Source: Myxococcales bacterium (lineage in GTDB: Bacteria > Myxococcota_A > Polyangia > Polyangiales > Polyangiaceae). Taken from it: DNA of 48,257 nt. Each line of letters opens with the position of its first letter. Position 1 is the stretch's first letter. The stretch is taken from assembly GCA_021847645.1 (NCBI GenBank), contig JAJZQG010000034.1, positions 1 to 48,257 on the forward strand, read 5' to 3'. A program made the translations under genes and the position numbers. Shown in pieces: positions 1-8,186 of this stretch. A model generated the notes under the pieces. That model made no database searches, was not told the DNA's origin, and saw nothing but the letters and a program-made list of their open reading frames with translations.

Positions 1-306
1 GCACGCGCGCCCGCAAGCGCCGCAGTTCAGAACGTCTGCCGACGTGTGGATCTCGCAGCCGTCCGAGTTCGTTCCGTTGCAGTCCGCGTACCCCGTGTTG
101 CACGTGATCTTGCACGTGCCCGTGTCGCACGACGCCGTGCCGTTCGTCGTTCCGCACGCGCGCCCGCAAGCGCCGCAGTTCGACACGTCCGACGACGTGT
201 GGATCTCGCAGCCGTCCGAGTTCGTGCCGTTGCAGTCCGTGTACCCGGCGGCGCACGTGATCTTGCACGTGCCCTGATCACACGATGCAGCGCCGTTCGT
301 CGTTCC
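1..306. repeat. 153-bp tandem repeat (two copies) inside the Cys-rich lipoprotein gene
   Basis: Positions 1-153 and 154-306 align base for base with 18 mismatches by hand count and no gaps. Each copy encodes 51 residues. A more diverged third unit starts at about 307, in register. The array may continue beyond the window edge at position 1. The high similarity of the first two copies suggests recent duplication or gene conversion. Confidence 0.85.
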
Positions 307-882
307 ACACGCGTTCCCGCACATGCCGCAGTTGCTCGTCGTGTCCAGCTTCACCTCGCAGCCGGTCGCCTTGTCGCCGTCGCAGTCGGCGAACCCCGAC
401 ACGCACTGGAGGCCGCACACCGCGTTGCTGCAAGTCGGCAGCGCGTTGTTGCTCGGGCTGCACACCACGCCGCACGCCCCGCAGTTGTCCACCGTGTCGA
501 TCGGCGTCTCGCAGCCGTTCGACGGATCGTGATCGCAGTCCGCCGTGGTCGTGCACGCGTCGGCGTCGGTCCCGGCGTCCTCCGGCGACGACCCCGCGCT
601 GCCCGCCGTGCCCGCCGTGCCCGCGTTTCCAGCTTCACCCGCGCTGCCCGCAACCCCCGCCGCGCCCGCGCTTCCCGCTTCACCACCCGTTGCCGACGAC
701 CCCGCCGCCCCGCCCGTCGCTTGCGATCCACCCGACCCGCCCGTCGATGCATCTCCCGTCACACCACCCGAGCCGCCGTCGCTCGAGCTCGCAGGGGTGT
801 CATGGAACGAATCGCCGCAAGCAGCCGTGACGATGGCAAACATCACTGCGCTCGAAGCGAGCGCAACGCGACCGGTCTTCAT
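1..882 (-). CDS. Cys-rich repeat lipoprotein, 3' end outside window
   Basis: The frame is open from ATG at 882 to the window edge, giving 294 codons with no stop seen, so the C-terminus is missing. GGGAGG sits just upstream of the ATG. The N-terminus is a short signal with a TAAC lipobox (Cys22), so the protein is probably lipidated and exported. Residues about 35-105 are a low-complexity Gly/Ala/Ser linker (GGSGG, TGGEAGSAG). After that come Cys-rich repeats of about 51 residues built on DCNGTNSDGCEIHTS, then NCGACGRACG, then CKITC. The first two repeats are diverged and the last two nearly identical. Even Cys spacing suggests disulfide-bonded modules outside the inner membrane. Similar secreted repeat proteins are common in Myxococcota. 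No enzymatic domain is visible and the function is unknown. Confidence 0.85.
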   Translation of the reverse strand, partial: MKTGRVALASSAVMFAIVTAACGDSFHDTPASSSDGGSGGVTGDASTGGSGGSQATGGAAGSSATGGEAGSAGAAGVAGSAGEAGNAGTAGTAGSAGSSPEDAGTDADACTTTADCDHDPSNGCETPIDTVDNCGACGVVCSPSNNALPTCSNAVCGLQCVSGFADCDGDKATGCEVKLDTTSNCGMCGNACGTTNGAASCDQGTCKITCAAGYTDCNGTNSDGCEIHTSSDVSNCGACGRACGTTNGTASCDTGTCKITCNTGYADCNGTNSDGCEIHTSADVLNCGACGRAC

Positions 883-1005
883 GGAGCCTCCCAGAGCAAA
901 GTCGTCGGCGTGTTGCCGATGTGGGGCAAGCGCCTACCAGGACCAGACTCCCGCGGCAACCTGCAAGGCCCCCAAATCTGGACGCTCGCTTCTTCCGCCT
1001 TTTTT

Positions 1006-2016
1006 CTAGCTCTGGTCCGCGTAGGGCCGCGCGCTGGCCGACTCCCCCGCCCGGCTCAACGCTTCCGCCGACTCGATCGCCGCCACGATCTCCGCCCCCT
1101 CCTCGAAGTCCGCCCGCGCCGGCTCGCCGTCGAGCACCGCCCGCACGAACGCGTCGAGCTCGGCCGCCAGCGGACTGATCCGCTGGTCGTAGCCCACCGG
1201 CTCCACCCGCTGCTCGCCACCGCGACGGCTCGCCACCACCTTCGACAACGACACCACGTCGTCGAACGTCACCGAGCCCAGCTCGCACTCGACATGGATG
1301 CGCCGCGTCTTGCGGTCCGCCACGCGCGACAGCAGCACGCGCGCGCGCAGCCCGCCCGCTGTCTCCACATGCAGCTCGGCCTCGACTGGCTGGCCGCTCG
1401 ATCCGGTGCGCAGCACGTCCACGCGGCTCACGCGCAGGGCCGACCGTCCGATCGCGCGGATCATCGACAGATCATGGGGCGCGAGCGACCAGAGGATCGA
1501 GCCGTCGACCTCGCGCGAGCCGGCGATCGAGCCGCGATCACAGCGCACGTACAGCGGGGCGCCGAGCTGCCCGCCGTGCAGCAGCTCGACCATCGCACGG
1601 GCCGCCGGATGGTGGTGCAGCAGGTGGCCCACCATGCCCACGCGCGCCCGGTCGCGCGCCATCGCGCACAGCCGCCTCGCGTCGACCGAGGAGGTGGCCA
1701 GCGGCTTCTCGACGAACACGTGCAGATCGTGGGCAAGAGCGAACGCCGCATGCTCGGCGTGCAGCGGGCCGGGAGACACGATGACCGCGGCGTGGGCGCG
1801 CGCGTCCGCGATGTCGTCGATGGTGCTGGTCACCCGCACGCCCGGGGCGATCTCGCGGGCCCGATCGCGTGCGGCCGCGCGCGGGTCGGCGACGATCACC
1901 AACTCGACGCGCGGGTGGGCGGCGAGCTCGTGCAGGACGTTGGCGCCCCAAGCGCCGCAGCCCACCTGCGCTACGCGCAGGGGTCGGTCGGGCAAGGTCC
2001 GGGAGGGATCGTTCAT
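1006..2016 (-). CDS. Gfo/Idh/MocA-family NAD(P)-dependent oxidoreductase
   Basis: This 336-residue protein has the normal length for the family. A Rossmann motif GCGAWGANV lies near residue 19. Residues VEKPLA near position 108 form the family EKP motif, whose Lys contacts cofactor and substrate. The C-terminal half matches the alpha/beta substrate domain. Members oxidise or reduce sugar hydroxyls, and many act on nucleotide sugars or inositols. The substrate cannot be read here. The gene stands alone, with the DUF6918-like gene 114 nt upstream on the same strand, so a short transcription unit is possible. The start is the ATG giving MNDPSRTLPD; it was chosen because the Rossmann fold begins about 14 residues later. 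Confidence 0.85.
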   Translation of the reverse strand: MNDPSRTLPDRPLRVAQVGCGAWGANVLHELAAHPRVELVIVADPRAAARDRAREIAPGVRVTSTIDDIADARAHAAVIVSPGPLHAEHAAFALAHDLHVFVEKPLATSSVDARRLCAMARDRARVGMVGHLLHHHPAARAMVELLHGGQLGAPLYVRCDRGSIAGSREVDGSILWSLAPHDLSMIRAIGRSALRVSRVDVLRTGSSGQPVEAELHVETAGGLRARVLLSRVADRKTRRIHVECELGSVTFDDVVSLSKVVASRRGGEQRVEPVGYDQRISPLAAELDAFVRAVLDGEPARADFEEGAEIVAAIESAEALSRAGESASARPYADQS

Positions 2017-2130
2017 GTTGCACTCTCGTTCTTGGCTGCCGCGATCGTCCTCGTCCTCGCGCCCTCCCGAGCCCTCCCGGCCAATCGGACAGGGGCCCGC
2101 GCACGTGGGACCTCCGCGCAGCTTGTTGCT

Positions 2131-2574
2131 TCAGGCGGACGTGTACTTGTCGATCAAGCGCGCGACCCGCGGCACCGCCTCTTCCACGTTCTTCTTGGCC
2201 GACGGCCTGAGCTTCTCGTAGGTGCTCTTGACCATCGCATGGCGCGATCGCTGGGCGCGGCCGTCGGTGATGCTCAGCAACGCGTCGGCCACGCGCGATC
2301 GGTTGGCCTCGAAGAACTCCGGCACGCGCTTGCCCTTGTCCCGGGCTTCCTGGGCCAGAGGATCGAGCTGCTTGGAGAAGTCGTCGAGCAGCCCGTCGAC
2401 CGCTTCGTGGATGAAGCCTGGCTTGACGCCCTTGACCACCTTGTAGGCGCCCTTGATGGCCAGGCCGCCGATGCCGCCCTTGGCGGCAACCTCTTCGTCG
2501 ATGACGGTGACGCAGTCGGCGATGATGGTCTTGCGCTTGGTGGCGTCCTGCACGGTCTCGAGCATGGTAGGCAT
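2131..2574 (-). CDS. Small helical protein, DUF6918-like
   Basis: The protein is 147 residues when started at MPTMLETVQD. The frame is open about 36 codons further upstream, but that extension is Arg/Ser-rich and unlike the rest. CGGAG precedes the chosen ATG at suitable spacing. The body is helical: an N-terminal MLETVQDATKR segment, VIDEEVAAKGG, a KGAYKVVKGVKPGFI segment, then two charged helices. From memory this resembles a small family in actinobacteria and myxobacteria annotated DUF6918; that assignment needs a profile search. There is no signal peptide or membrane helix, so it is probably cytoplasmic. Function unknown. Confidence 0.7.
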   Translation of the reverse strand: MPTMLETVQDATKRKTIIADCVTVIDEEVAAKGGIGGLAIKGAYKVVKGVKPGFIHEAVDGLLDDFSKQLDPLAQEARDKGKRVPEFFEANRSRVADALLSITDGRAQRSRHAMVKSTYEKLRPSAKKNVEEAVPRVARLIDKYTSA

Positions 2575-2711
2575 GCGGCACTCCGGTGTTGGATGCGGGC
2601 TCCGTAGCACACAACGCGGCGCTGCGTCAGTGGAAGCGGCGGATTCCAGGCAAGCTGCGCGGATGAGCCAGTCACACCCCATCGCGCCGCACTGTGATAG
2701 CGTTGCACGCC

Positions 2712-3620
2712 ATGGCAGGAATTCCCGGACCCCGAGACACGGATGCGGAAGATGTCGCGCTCAAGCTGGAGGTCGCGCAGACGCAATGGACGCGCGGTGA
2801 CCACGCGGAAGCGCTCAAGTGGCTGCGCAAAGCGGCCGACGCGGCGTTCGACGCGGACGACGACAAGCGCGGCATCGAGCTGTCGAAGCTCGCGGCGGAG
2901 CTGACGGCGCAGGACAAGACCGCGCCCAAGCCGAAGCTGCCGCCGCCGCGCGATCCGATCGCGCCCGCGCGCGCCGCACCGGTGCGTCCGTCGGCGCCGC
3001 CCGCGCCGCCCGTTCGTCCCTCGGCGCCCGCACCGCAGTCCGAGCCGACAACGCAGCCGCGTCCCGGCTCGCGCGCCTCGGAGCCGTCGCGCCGTGGCGG
3101 CGATGCGAAGCTGTCGGCCACCGGCGCGCGAAGGGCCGCCGCGGCCAGGGCCGCCGAAGCACGCGCGACGCAATCGGCGCGACGCGGACGCTCCTCGCGC
3201 AAAAGCTCACCGAACCTCGAAGAAGAGGCGACGCGCGAGTACATCGTGGCCGACGTGGTCAAGACCAGCGCCACGGACCTGGCTCGCGCGAGCTCCGACG
3301 CGCGGGAAGAGTGGCCCACCGAGAGCGTGGACAACAACGTCGAGGAGATCGTGGCGCCGCCCGAGCACACCGAGTCACGCCCGATCAGCGCGCGCAGCCG
3401 CGCTGCCGACGACGCGGAGCCGACCCAGGTGGGCCAGACAGTCATTGCGGCCACGGCCATCCCGTTCACCCAGGCGCTGCGCGTGGCGGTCGGCCGCGCG
3501 GCCGACGGGCGTGTCGTGCTGCGGTTGCTCGATGCTCAAGGACTGCGGGAAGGCGAGCGGGACGCGCTGCTCGTCGCGCTGACGAACGAGTCGATCACGA
3601 CGCTGTTCACCGGCGGGTGA
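2712..3620 (+). CDS. Hypothetical protein, helical N-terminus and Pro/Ala-rich middle
   Basis: 302 residues from the ATG giving MAGIPGPRDT; a GTG six codons upstream is possible but less likely. Residues about 10-75 are amphipathic helices resembling a TPR-like pair (DHAEALKWLRKAADAAF). Residues 75-135 are low-complexity Pro/Ala/Ser. A charged region follows, then an ordered C-terminus of about 60 residues (IPFTQALRVAVGR, LREGERDALLVALT). No catalytic motif, signal peptide or membrane helix is visible. It is divergent from the DUF6918-like gene and convergent with the EF-G-like gene. The folded ends joined by a disordered linker suggest an adaptor, which is only a guess. Confidence 0.7.
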   Translation: MAGIPGPRDTDAEDVALKLEVAQTQWTRGDHAEALKWLRKAADAAFDADDDKRGIELSKLAAELTAQDKTAPKPKLPPPRDPIAPARAAPVRPSAPPAPPVRPSAPAPQSEPTTQPRPGSRASEPSRRGGDAKLSATGARRAAAARAAEARATQSARRGRSSRKSSPNLEEEATREYIVADVVKTSATDLARASSDAREEWPTESVDNNVEEIVAPPEHTESRPISARSRAADDAEPTQVGQTVIAATAIPFTQALRVAVGRAADGRVVLRLLDAQGLREGERDALLVALTNESITTLFTGG

Positions 3621-3658
3621 GCCGCGGCGGGCAGTGAGTCGCGGCAGGAGAGAAATAG

Positions 3659-3724
3659 CGCAGAGGCTCAGAGGTGCAGAGGCTCAGAGCCCTGTCTGCA
3701 TCTCTGCATCTCTGTGTCTCTGCG
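3659..3724. repeat. Imperfect inverted repeat between convergent genes
   Basis: Left arm 3659-3682 and right arm 3701-3724 can pair over 24 positions. Three pairs are G-U wobbles and one is a mismatch if read as plus-strand RNA. Each arm is itself built from repeats of GCAGAG and CTCAGAG. It lies between the stop of the gene ending at 3620 and the stop of the EF-G-like gene at 3744. There is no T-run, so it is not a standard intrinsic terminator. It could still act in termination or 3'-end protection. Confidence 0.7.
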
Positions 3725-3743
3725 TTGTTCTGGAAGCTGGGGG

Positions 3744-5831
3744 TCAGTCCTCGTCCTCGACGGCCTTGAAGCCCGAGTCCTTGATGACCTTCTCCTGCAG
3801 CATCGCAGGCACGGGCTCGTACCGATCCATGGTCATGGTGAAGGTGCCCGTGCCCTGCGTGAGCGCGCGCAGCTTCGGCTCGTACTCGAGCACCTCGACC
3901 AGCGGCACCTGCGCGTTGACGATGCTGTACGCGTCCTGCGTCTCGGTGCCCAGGATGCGTCCCCGGCGCGAGTTCAGGTCGCCCATGATGTCGCCGAGCG
4001 TGGCGGTGGGCACCGTGACCTCGAGCTTGACCATCGGCTCGAGAATCGTGGGCTGCGCCTTGGCCATCGCAGCCTTGAACGCCTTGGAGCCCGCGAGCTG
4101 GAACGCGGCGTCCGACGAGTCCACGTCGTGGTACTTGCCGTCCCACAGCCGGACCTTGAAGTCGACCACCGGGAAGCCGGCGAGGTAGCCGCGCGCCGCC
4201 GTCTTGACGATGCCCTTTTCGACGGAGGGAATGAAGTTGCGGGGGATCGCGCCGCCGACGATGGCGTCATCGAACACGAAGCCCGATCCGCGAGGCAGCG
4301 GCTCCATGTCGATCATGCACACGCCGAACTGGCCGTGGCCGCCGCTCTGCTTCTTGTGCTTGCCTTCGATGCCGGTGACCTTGCGGGCAATGGTCTCCTT
4401 GTAGGGAATCCGGGGCGGGCCGAGCACGCAGTCCAGCCCGTTGCGCCGCTTGAGCCGCTCGAGCATCACGTCGATGTGCAGCTGGCTCAGGCCGGCCACC
4501 ACCAGGTCGTGGTTCTGCTCGTCGTGGTAGACCTTGAGGCTGCAGTCTTCTTCCGCGAGCTTGGACAGACCCAAGCTGATCTTCTCGCCGACGGCGCGGT
4601 CGGTCATGACCACGACGCGCGCGAACAGCGCGGGCGGCGGAAGCGGGGCGGCGTAGGTGAACGGCTTGCGGTCTTCGCTCAGCGTGTCGCCCGTCTTGAC
4701 CGTCTTGAGCTTGGTGATGGCGACGATGTCGCCTGCATACACCTCGGTCAGGGCAGCGCCTGCAGGCTTGCCCACCAGGTTGAACAGCGCGCCGACGCGC
4801 TCTTTCTGCGTGCCGTTCAGGAGCGTCGCGTCGCTCTTGAGCACGCCCGTAAGCACGCGTACGCACGACGCGCGGCCGGCATGCGGGTCGATCGTGGTCT
4901 TGAAGCAGAACGCCGTGGTAGGGCCGTCCTTGGAGTTGGGACGCTCCAGGTCGCCTTCGCCCGTGCCGGGCCACGCCGCATGCTTGGTCGGGTCGGGGCA
5001 CACGTCGACGATCGCATCGAGCAGGGACGCCACGCCGTAAGGAGCGCCGAGACCTGCGTAGAAGTACGGCACGAGCGCGCCCTTGCCGATCGCGTTGCGA
5101 ATGCCCGTCTCCAGATCCTGCGCGGTCAGATCGCCCTCTTCCAGGTACTTCTCCGTCAGCGCGTCGTCCGTCGCAGCCACGTCGTCGACCAGCTGCCCGC
5201 GAGCCTTGCTCACGGCGTCCTTCGCGTCCGCGGGCACGTCCGTGCCCGGCTTGGGGTTCGGGCCGTCGGCCTTGTCGACGAACACGTTGCCCGTGCGCAG
5301 ATCGACCACGCCGCGCATGTTCGCGCCTTCGCCCACCAACACCTGCAGCGGCGCGATGGCGATCTTCAGGCGCTTCTTGGTCGCCTCGATCGCGGGGGCG
5401 ACTTGCACGTGCTCGATGTCGCACTTGGTGAAGATCACGAAGCGCGGCAGGTTCATCTCGGCAGCCCAGTTCGAGACGCGCTCGGTCATCGGCTGCACGC
5501 CGTCCTTGGCGGACACCACGAGGATCACCGCGTCGGCCGCGGACATGGCCGTGCGCGTGTCGCCGAACAGCCCGCCCTCTCCGGGGGTGTCGATGATGTT
5601 GATCTTGGTGTTGCGCCACACGACGTGCGCCACGCTCGTCTGCAGCGTGCCCAGGCGCGACTGCTCCTCGGGCTCGTCATCGAGAATGCTCGTCTTGGCC
5701 GCGACGGTGCCGATGGCCTGGGTCGCTCCCCCAACGTAGAGCATGGCCTCGGCCAGGAACGTCTTGCCGGTGCCCTTGTGGCCTACGATGACAACGTTTC
5801 TTATGTTTTGGGGCTCGAACCCGTTCGCCAT
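3744..5831 (-). CDS. Elongation factor G-like translational GTPase (EF-G paralogue)
   Basis: 695 residues from ATG at 5831, preceded by AAGGAG; EF-G proteins are about 690-705 residues. P-loop GHKGTGKT is at 17-24. The G3 motif is DTPGE at 81-85, where canonical EF-G has DTPGH; that His assists GTP hydrolysis. The G4 motif is TKCD at 135-138 in place of NKxD. EF-G domains II-V follow, with recognisable blocks such as VTVPTATLGDIMGDLNSRRG near the end. Paralogues of this type often carry Tyr in place of the His, so the variation fits the EF-G-like subfamily and not a translocase. No ribosomal protein genes are nearby, which also argues against the housekeeping fusA. It likely binds ribosomes; its role is unknown. 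The frame extends upstream to about 6071, but that part is non-homologous. Confidence 0.88.
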   Translation of the reverse strand: MANGFEPQNIRNVVIVGHKGTGKTFLAEAMLYVGGATQAIGTVAAKTSILDDEPEEQSRLGTLQTSVAHVVWRNTKINIIDTPGEGGLFGDTRTAMSAADAVILVVSAKDGVQPMTERVSNWAAEMNLPRFVIFTKCDIEHVQVAPAIEATKKRLKIAIAPLQVLVGEGANMRGVVDLRTGNVFVDKADGPNPKPGTDVPADAKDAVSKARGQLVDDVAATDDALTEKYLEEGDLTAQDLETGIRNAIGKGALVPYFYAGLGAPYGVASLLDAIVDVCPDPTKHAAWPGTGEGDLERPNSKDGPTTAFCFKTTIDPHAGRASCVRVLTGVLKSDATLLNGTQKERVGALFNLVGKPAGAALTEVYAGDIVAITKLKTVKTGDTLSEDRKPFTYAAPLPPPALFARVVVMTDRAVGEKISLGLSKLAEEDCSLKVYHDEQNHDLVVAGLSQLHIDVMLERLKRRNGLDCVLGPPRIPYKETIARKVTGIEGKHKKQSGGHGQFGVCMIDMEPLPRGSGFVFDDAIVGGAIPRNFIPSVEKGIVKTAARGYLAGFPVVDFKVRLWDGKYHDVDSSDAAFQLAGSKAFKAAMAKAQPTILEPMVKLEVTVPTATLGDIMGDLNSRRGRILGTETQDAYSIVNAQVPLVEVLEYEPKLRALTQGTGTFTMTMDRYEPVPAMLQEKVIKDSGFKAVEDED

Positions 5832-6043
5832 GAGATGCTCTCCTTGCGTGGACGTACCGCGTCCCCGGATGGGGGGACCCGCCATAGTATTCAAACGGGG
5901 CGCGAAAGCTACCCGGCGAGAAGGCTTCCGTCTACGGGCCTGGGCCGGGCGCCCAGCACGAGGGCCCGGCCGCGACGCTCCCGAACGCCGCCGGCCGGCT
6001 TCCTCTCGTAGTAGATGGAGGAGAGAATCGCGGGCGTGAACGC

Positions 6044-7546
6044 ATGAACAGCCACGCTTTGCGGGCTGCAATCGCCGCCTCGTCCGATACCCTGCGCTCG
6101 ATCATGTCGCCCTCCACCCGGACCACGCTCGCCCAGCTCGCCCTTGTGGCCCTGCTGCGCCTGCTGGTCTCCGCCCTGGTCCTTCGCCTGGGGTTCGTCG
6201 CGATCTCGGACGACGACTACGCGCGCGTGACTATCGCGCAAGCGTTCGCGAGCGCCCCGCGGATCGATCCGAGCGGCACCAGCTGGCTGCCCCTTCCCTT
6301 CTGGACGACCGGCGCGTGGATGATGCTGTTCGGCAGCACCCTGCGCGCGGCCCGGCTCGCGTCGATCGCCGTGGGCGTCGCAGCCTCGTGCGGCCTTCTG
6401 CTCGCCATGCGCGCCAGCGGCTCGAGTCCTCGCGCGGCATTCGTCGCCGCGGTCGCCGCCACCATCATGCCCGTCAGCGCGCTCACCGGGGTCGCCACCG
6501 TGCCCGAGCTGCCCACCGCCGCGCTGGGCGCCTGCTCCCTTCTCCTGCTGCGACGCCGCAATCGCACCGCCCTGCTGGCGTCGGCCCTGTGCGTGCTGCC
6601 CGCGACCTTGTCGCGCTACGAGTCTTGGCCCGTCGCGCTCGTGGTGGCCGCATCCGCGTGGATCGACACGCGCTCGCGCGCGGCCGATCGCCCCGCGATC
6701 AGGCCGTGGCAACGCGCGGGCATTTCCGCGTTGGCCCTGTCCGGCATCGCGTCATGGCTGCTGTGGAACCGCATCGCCCACGGCGACGCCCTGCACTTCC
6801 ATACGCGTGTGTCGTCGTTCTGGTTCGCGTCGGGCCACGCGCACGGCGAGGCGATCTCGCAGCTGCTGCGCGGCTACCCGTGGACCGCCCTGGCCGGTGT
6901 GCCGGTGCTCTCGACGCTGGTGCTCGGCGCGCTGTGGTTGGTGCAGGACCGTCGCGCGCTGGTGCCGTGGCGACGGCCGATGGGGGGCGCGCTGTTCGTG
7001 GTGCTGGCATTGACGATCATGGAGGCCACGGGAGGCGCTCCGACCCACCACCCCGAGCGCACGCTGATGCTGGTGTGGATGGTGGAGTGGGCGTTCGCCA
7101 CGGATCTGATCGAGCGCACGGGGGTGATCGAGCGCTTGCGGCTGGGCTCGCTGGCTGCGGCGGCCATCGTGGTGGCGCTGCTGGGACGGCAGTTGGTCGA
7201 GCAGGCTGGCCAGGGGCAGGCCGATCGTCGCGCCGAGGAGCGGGTGGGCGCGTGGCTGGGCGCGCACGCCGCGCGGGACACGATCCTGATCGACCCGGTC
7301 GACTACGGCTACTTCGCGATCATCGCCGCTGCCGGTGCGCCGGCGCGCGTGGCGCTGTCCCACTCGATCGATCCGCGGGACGGCTCGACGCCTTCGCCGT
7401 TCGCGCACGAGCAGGCGCTGCGCGAGCGGATCGCGCAGACGGGCGCGCGATGGCTGGTGGTGCGGGAGGATCGGGGGCAGGCGGCCAGGCTGGTCGGCAG
7501 CGTGCAGGCGAGCGAGTCGGGATGGGAGATCGCACGGGTGCGGTGA
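6044..7546 (+). CDS. Polytopic membrane protein, GT39/ArnT-like glycosyltransferase candidate
   Basis: 500 residues with about ten hydrophobic helices. An acidic DDDYAR motif lies at about residues 55-60, just after the first membrane segment. This is where GT-C transferases (GT39, ArnT, PMT) place the catalytic Asp in their first periplasmic loop. The rest has the helix-rich pattern of GT-C proteins and a soluble C-terminal tail of about 90 residues. Members move a sugar from a lipid-linked donor to protein or lipid in the periplasm; the acceptor is unknown here. The ATG at 6044 lies 18 nt after GGAGGAGAG, a long spacing; an internal ATG at 6104 is an alternative start. It is divergent from the EF-G-like gene. 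Confidence 0.65.
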   Translation: MNSHALRAAIAASSDTLRSIMSPSTRTTLAQLALVALLRLLVSALVLRLGFVAISDDDYARVTIAQAFASAPRIDPSGTSWLPLPFWTTGAWMMLFGSTLRAARLASIAVGVAASCGLLLAMRASGSSPRAAFVAAVAATIMPVSALTGVATVPELPTAALGACSLLLLRRRNRTALLASALCVLPATLSRYESWPVALVVAASAWIDTRSRAADRPAIRPWQRAGISALALSGIASWLLWNRIAHGDALHFHTRVSSFWFASGHAHGEAISQLLRGYPWTALAGVPVLSTLVLGALWLVQDRRALVPWRRPMGGALFVVLALTIMEATGGAPTHHPERTLMLVWMVEWAFATDLIERTGVIERLRLGSLAAAAIVVALLGRQLVEQAGQGQADRRAEERVGAWLGAHAARDTILIDPVDYGYFAIIAAAGAPARVALSHSIDPRDGSTPSPFAHEQALRERIAQTGARWLVVREDRGQAARLVGSVQASESGWEIARVR

Positions 7547-7588
7547 GCACGCCTTGCCTGGCGTGGGGAAGGGACCCCATACTGGTGC

Positions 7589-7990
7589 GTGTTGCCCGAA
7601 CGTGGTGAGATCACCCGGCTCTTGCAGGCCGAAGTTCCCGGCCTGGTAGCGGTCTATGTCTTCGGGTCGCGGGCCAGGGGCGATCAGCTCGCTGCGAGCG
7701 ACCTGGATATCGCCGCCCTGGGCGCGCGGCCCCTGGACCCGGTCCACCGGTGGGAGCTGCAAGAGAAGCTGGCAGCGGCGGTCCACATGCCGGTCGATCT
7801 GGTGGACCTTCGGGCGGCCTCGACCGTAATGCGCGCGCGGGTCTTCGACAGCGCCGAGCTCCTCTGGGAATCCGACCGCACGACGCGCCAAACGTTCGAG
7901 GCCGTGGCCCTGGGCGCCTACGCTCGGCTCAACGAGGAGCGGCGGGGCATCCTCGACGACGTGCGCCAGCGAGGCAGCGTTCATGGATGA
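7589..7990 (+). CDS. mntA: MntA-type nucleotidyltransferase antitoxin
   Basis: 133 residues from GTG at 7589. The minimal nucleotidyltransferase signature GSRARGDQLAASDLDIA is intact, with Gly-Ser and the catalytic Asp-x-Asp. The downstream blocks RWELQEKLAAAV, PVDLVDLRAASTV and AERRGILDDV-like (EERRGILDDV) match the MntA antitoxins of MntA-HepT modules. In characterised pairs this enzyme adds AMP units to a Tyr of the HepT RNase and so silences it. The stop overlaps the start of the hepT remnant by 8 nt, the usual arrangement. The partner toxin is damaged here, so this gene may be a surviving antitoxin without a target. Confidence 0.85.
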   Translation: MLPERGEITRLLQAEVPGLVAVYVFGSRARGDQLAASDLDIAALGARPLDPVHRWELQEKLAAAVHMPVDLVDLRAASTVMRARVFDSAELLWESDRTTRQTFEAVALGAYARLNEERRGILDDVRQRGSVHG

Positions 7991-8177
7991 CGTGGTGCTC
8001 AACAAGGCGGCGGCGATCGAGCGGTGCGTCCGCCGCGTGCGTCAGGAGCATGCGAGCGACGACGCGAACCTCGAGTCCGATATCAGCAGGCAGGACGAGA
8101 TCGTCGAGGAGATCGTGGCGCGGCATCTGGACGAGGTGGCGGCCTTCGCGCAAGCGATGGTGCGCAGGTACGGGTAA
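7983..8177 (+). pseudogene. hepT: hepT remnant: HEPN toxin with internal in-frame deletion
   Basis: The frame is 64 residues against about 130 for HepT. Residues 1-41 match the HepT N-terminus (MDDVVLNKAAAIERC, then SRQDEIV). Residues 42-60 match the HepT C-terminus (EEIVARHLDEVAAFAQAM). The central 65-75 residues are missing, including the HEPN RNase motif R-x4-6-H and the Tyr that MntA modifies. The join lies near 8094-8116. There GAGATCGT occurs twice (8097-8104 and 8109-8116), which fits deletion at short homology. The reading frame is kept, so a small protein may still be made, but it cannot be an active HEPN RNase. It ends 9 nt before the convergent cyclase gene. Confidence 0.8.
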
Positions 8178-8186
8178 GGTGGGCCG

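Noticed and set aside
5832..6071. Upstream extension of the EF-G-like frame to 6071
   Set aside because: The extra 80 residues are Arg/Ser-rich with no EF-G match, and the strong AAGGAG site supports the start at 5831.
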